In this document: positions 60,719 through 64,000 of the stretch, piece after piece | Layout of the letters: every line of letters begins with the position of its first letter | How positions within the stretch are numbered: the stretch's first letter is position 1 | Source of the DNA: Hymenoscyphus infarciens | Taxonomy: Eukaryota; Ascomycota; Leotiomycetes; Helotiales; Helotiaceae | Reading direction: 5' to 3' | Length of the DNA stretch: 64,000 bases | NCBI GenBank assembly: GCA_001414345.1 | Contig: LLCB01000149.1 | Coordinates: 1 to 64,000, forward strand | Made by a program: the position numbers and the translations under genes | The notes under the pieces: generated by a model | Told to the model about the DNA's origin: nothing | Databases searched by the model: none | The model's input: only the letters and a program-made list of their open reading frames with translations

Positions 60719-61411
60719 TCAACATCTCCTAAGGATCATCAAGAATAGCATAGGATACCTCCATTCCATTCCGAGAGACTGGCGTTGAACAATTGGATCC
60801 CTCGTACTTCGTCGCATTGCCCATATCCACGTTGAACGCCACAGCCTGACATTTAATTTGAGTGTAGATTGTTTGTAATTGATGTTCCTACATGCGTTGA
60901 TACAATGATCCAAACTATATGACCAGATGGGAAACAAATCCTCTTCTTGACAGTCCATGTGGCATGTCAAAGTAGAGTTTTTTACAAGATTGCCATTGCG
61001 CGTGAAGAGATGAATGGGATTCGGCCTTGTACAAGCGATGGGTGCCAGAGTCACCTCTTCTGGGGCCGGGGTCACGTAGTTGATGATTCCAGCTGAAAGA
61101 GATGTAGAGGAGTTTGGGGTCGAGTTGTTAGTCGGAGGTGGAGACGTGGAAGGATCTGGGGTGCAGGTCGAGCTATAGAGAAGAAATCAGTCTTCACTTC
61201 AAACTCTGATAATAGGAAATCACAAAAGCTACCTCTTCGATGCCGGCCTTGAGCCTGAAACTCCCCCAGCTACTGCTAGAGCTACGATAGCCAAAGCAAG
61301 TGCTAGCGCAAGAAAGAAAGTCGACATTCTTAATCCAAGAATCTCTCTTTTGTCAGGCCGTTCCCCAATTTTGGTTGAGGACCAGATAGATCGTAGTACC
61401 GGTTTTCTCAT
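60719..61411 (-). pseudogene. Membrane-anchored Cys-rich protein, probable frameshift
   Basis: Likely type II membrane protein. Exon 1 (61411-61233) encodes a short basic cytosolic segment from Met at 61411, then one membrane helix, STFFLALALALAIVALAVAG. An intron (61232-61173) leads to exon 2 with a Thr/Ser/Pro-rich linker and a Cys-rich region (TCHMDCQEEDLFPIWSYSLD, then HCINAC), as in many fungal PAN/apple-like surface proteins. After ~60870 the frame reads basic filler to a stop at 60719. A second frame reads CQAVAFNVDMGNATKYEGSN and ends at 60729, which looks like the real C-terminus. One missing A in the AAA at about 60852 would join them. An alternative GT..AG intron gives an unlikely tail. 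The family call is tentative. Confidence 0.6.
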
Positions 61412-61661
61412 ATCACCTCGGAATGATCGACTGGGGCAGCTTGGAGGCCTTCGTGGTCTCTCACTTTGATAAAATGGTGGCTGTCCACAAGAACAGCTCA
61501 CCTTTCGTTCTTTGGACCGAAATATATGTATCTTAAAGCTGATGATTGCCTAGAGGTGATTATCAAAAATCAAGTGACTGGGAACGAAATTGGCTGACCG
61601 CAAGCGCGGAACAATTTCCCTTAGAGACGTATTGCCAAGCTCATAAAAGTAGGGTATTAAG
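61412..61661. other. Upstream flank of membrane-protein gene
   Basis: The frame of exon 1 stays open to ~61550 without an ATG, and a GTGAGC at 61501 resembles a splice donor, so a 5' UTR intron is possible. Nothing else is seen. Confidence 0.35.
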
Positions 61662-61663
61662 TA

Positions 61664-62346
61664 GGTCTACACAACAAATAGATGAATAAAATATTAATTA
61701 TTCATTATAAATATTAAATAAATATATAGTATTCGAGCGATTATTCGAGCGATAAGAGCTTAAATGAATATATTACGAATAGTTTCTATTCATTAAGCTT
61801 AATATCCGCCCCCTAGGTCTTAGTATAGAGGGTTTATATAAGTTGAATTTTACTCCCTTTTTATATATATATTTAAACATAACTAAACTATAAATTCACT
61901 TACTTTTAATTATTATTAATAGATTACTATCCTCTCTACTCTTTAATACTTATATTATATAAAATAGGGTGTTATGTTAAAGGGTATCACATAACACCCC
62001 ACTTTTTAAAGCATTTTCCACGTAACCTTTAAGCTAAGGTTTCAACTAAGGTTTCAACGTCGAAAGAGTCGAAAGGCTCTACTCTTTTCACCTTATTTAA
62101 TAATTTATCTACTTTTTTAGCCCAGAAACGCCCCGGCGTAGCCTAATCGAGACAACGAAAGCGACCAAAGCAGATAATTTCAGGAAACCATACTAAAAGG
62201 GTGGAGAATACAGAATATTCATGAATAAACAACTACTATTTACACCCTAAACTCTCCTTATTCTTGAATAATTTAAAAGGTAATTTATCCATAGAAAATC
62301 GTGAATATTCTAAATATATTCGTAGCTTTTATTCGTTGTGCAGACC
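61664..62346. mobile_element. TA-flanked TIR element (Tc1/mariner-type MITE), RIP-affected
   Basis: The ends are inverted repeats: left GGTCTACACAACAAATA, right the complement of GGTCTGCACAACGAATA, each flanked by TA, as expected for Tc1/mariner target duplication. The left arm differs from the right by G-to-A changes, as RIP would make. The 683-bp interior is AT-rich, with a hairpin GGGTGTTATGT...ACATAACACCC at ~61967-61999 and a short normal-composition patch at ~62125-62195. No transposase remains, so it is non-autonomous or an internal-deletion relic. Confidence 0.75.
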
Positions 62347-62348
62347 TA

Positions 62349-64000
62349 GTATTAAGGCTCTGTGGAAGAATCCTTAACAGATCGACGCCATCCACGATAG
62401 TGTCCAATTCTTTTTTATATCAAGCTCTTGAGCCTGGATGCATCGTCTTTGTCATACACGGGAACGAAAATCTTGTCTTCGTTCCCCTGAAGTAAGATAT
62501 TACCCCTTCCTTCGCATGTATTGATCTTTTTCCACAATGTATCCCTACAAACCTTTGCCTTTCTCTAAACCGCACAGCTTTTCTCACCTTATAGTTTCAC
62601 CAAACGGAGCTTGTTCTGTCTTCGCAAGGTTACTCAAAGTCCAGCACAAATCGATATCATTTTCTTTTCTGCATCAAATGCAAAAGGGACACTCGACATC
62701 TTTTAGAGCTGTCTTTTTCACTACCCAGATATTTTTGCTTGAACTTTGGACCTAAATTTCTCGAACAACGAGACAAGCAAAAGGACTCAAATCCACTAGA
62801 ATGTCTGGAAACCCCATCACTCTACATCGATTAGATCGGCGGGTAAAGAAGTGGGGAGGCCAGCCATGGACAGAAAGAGCTACCCAAACCTCGAATCACA
62901 GCGAGTAAATCAACGCCTAATTCCATTATGCCACCTCTTTTATTCACTGGTATCTCGTAAAGATTATTCATAAGTCCATCGCGAAACTCTCGGTGTCTAT
63001 AGCACTTTTCGAAGCAGTGAACATCACCACGCCCCACTCTGGTCCCCCGAGTGCTACATGAAACGGATTCTTCACACAGAGGAATCATAACGAGAATTCA
63101 CAAACCTGCGAGCGATCGCTAGATTTTAGTATTCTGCCATACATTCACTCGTTTCATATATACCACCCATGCGATTTCCACCACCGTTTCCACGCTTGGG
63201 ACGCTGCGAAAATTAAGTTGCAGAGAGTCAAATTTGGATTAAAGGAAATCACAAGGTCTTAGATCAAAGATGACGAACCATAAGCATCTCAGACGCATAC
63301 ATTTTTTTTATAGAATTCTCCTCTCTCTCTTCTCTCCCTCTCTCTCGCCTTTCAAAAAATATTTCGCTCATAACTTATAAGACTGTCAATTCTAACATAC
63401 CCCGGTAAAATTCCTCGACCTCTTCTCACGAAGGTTTCTCTCCCCTTACTTCGCTTTTTCTTTTCATTCTCATAACATTCCTCCATTCGACCTCTCTCAC
63501 TCAACAAAAAAAAAAAAAAAAACCAACCAACCAACCATCCCTCTTGAAAAAAGGTCTATAGCCTACATTCAATTTCTAAACTAATCCCCACCACTTCCTT
63601 CTCTTACGTCCTTTCTCCATCTCTTCGTAGGAAACCTCCTCTCATATTCTTCAAATACAAAATACCAAATCCAACCTCCAACCTCCAACCTCCAACCTCC
63701 AACCTCCCACCAAAAACAACTACAACCACAAACCAACCAAAAACAACGCCTCTCAAAAAAACAAAAAACAAAACAAAACAAAAACAAGCTTCAAAAAACC
63801 CAAAGCTAAACCCCTCCCTTCTCCCTCCCTCCTAGCATCAACAACCGTTACCTACCTCTCTAAACAAACCTACTCTCGACCCCCACCCTCCTCCCCTCCA
63901 AAAAGAAATTATATATACTACCACATAAAACCCACCAGCCTAAAAAAAGAAAGAAGAAAAAAACGAGACAAAAGTTATTCACCATTCCCCTCGAATGACA
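62349..64000. other. Gene-free end with pyrimidine-rich tracts
   Basis: No recognisable coding frame. The 85-aa minus frame at 62831-63088 has no known domain. From 63300 the plus strand is strongly C/T- and A/C-rich, with a CT microsatellite (~63318-63350), A16 with CCAA repeats (63506-63536) and five CCAACCT units (~63672-63708). This composition resembles the promoter and long leader of a plus-strand gene starting beyond 64000, which is inference. Confidence 0.45.

Overview
This window is fungal nuclear DNA from a filamentous ascomycete (Pezizomycotina). Helotiales-like Leotiomycetes are the best guess, but that is inference. The evidence is many short introns (mostly 46-110 bp) with GT..AG borders, a lone 5S rRNA gene outside any rDNA unit, AA9 and Zn2Cys6 genes, and sharply bounded AT-rich islands that look RIP-mutated (C-to-T decay, CAA/CAG turned to stop).

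Region 1 (1-9,355) is an AT-rich island without live genes. A tandem array of ~50-bp units, each holding a near-perfect 27-bp palindrome, is split by a decayed Ty1/Copia retrotransposon at 190-7491. The element has 190-bp LTRs, an ATAAT target-site duplication and pol domains readable on the minus strand. A GC-richer segment at 4330-4520 looks like the edge of a younger nested element. Region 2 (9,356-17,945) holds an amidoligase-like gene, a five-exon AA9 lytic polysaccharide monooxygenase, and a long gene-poor stretch with a ~530-bp tandem duplication around a G19/A76 homopolymer and a GGATA-rich block. Region 3 (17,946-23,000) is a 1,435-aa multi-PAS hybrid histidine kinase. Region 4 (24,700-31,360) has a 5S rRNA gene, a secreted SGNH/GDSL hydrolase with a one-base frameshift, an ankyrin/CorA-like pseudogene and an AT-rich island with a long-TIR foldback element.

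Region 5 (31,364-40,954) groups a SAM methyltransferase, an amidase-signature enzyme, an MBL-fold protein and a Zn2Cys6 regulator. A 4-kb gene-free stretch follows. Region 6 (44,939-58,011) is a housekeeping block: CIA2/MIP18 (cytosolic Fe-S assembly), SNU114 (U5 snRNP GTPase), ERG10-type acetoacetyl-CoA thiolase (sterol pathway) and the KRE33/NAT10 RNA cytidine acetyltransferase. The last region (58,012-64,000) is gene-poor, with a membrane-anchored Cys-rich protein gene that is apparently frameshifted, a RIP-affected TA-flanked TIR element, and a pyrimidine-rich stretch that may be the leader of a gene outside the window.

Exon models were built by eye from reading frame, splice borders and family knowledge. 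For the multi-exon genes marked as summing exactly, exon lengths add to whole codons. No similarity search was run. I found no convincing new multi-gene system. The most unusual structures are the palindromic satellite with its nested retrotransposon, GC-AG introns in two neighbouring core genes, and single-base disruptions seen only in accessory genes.
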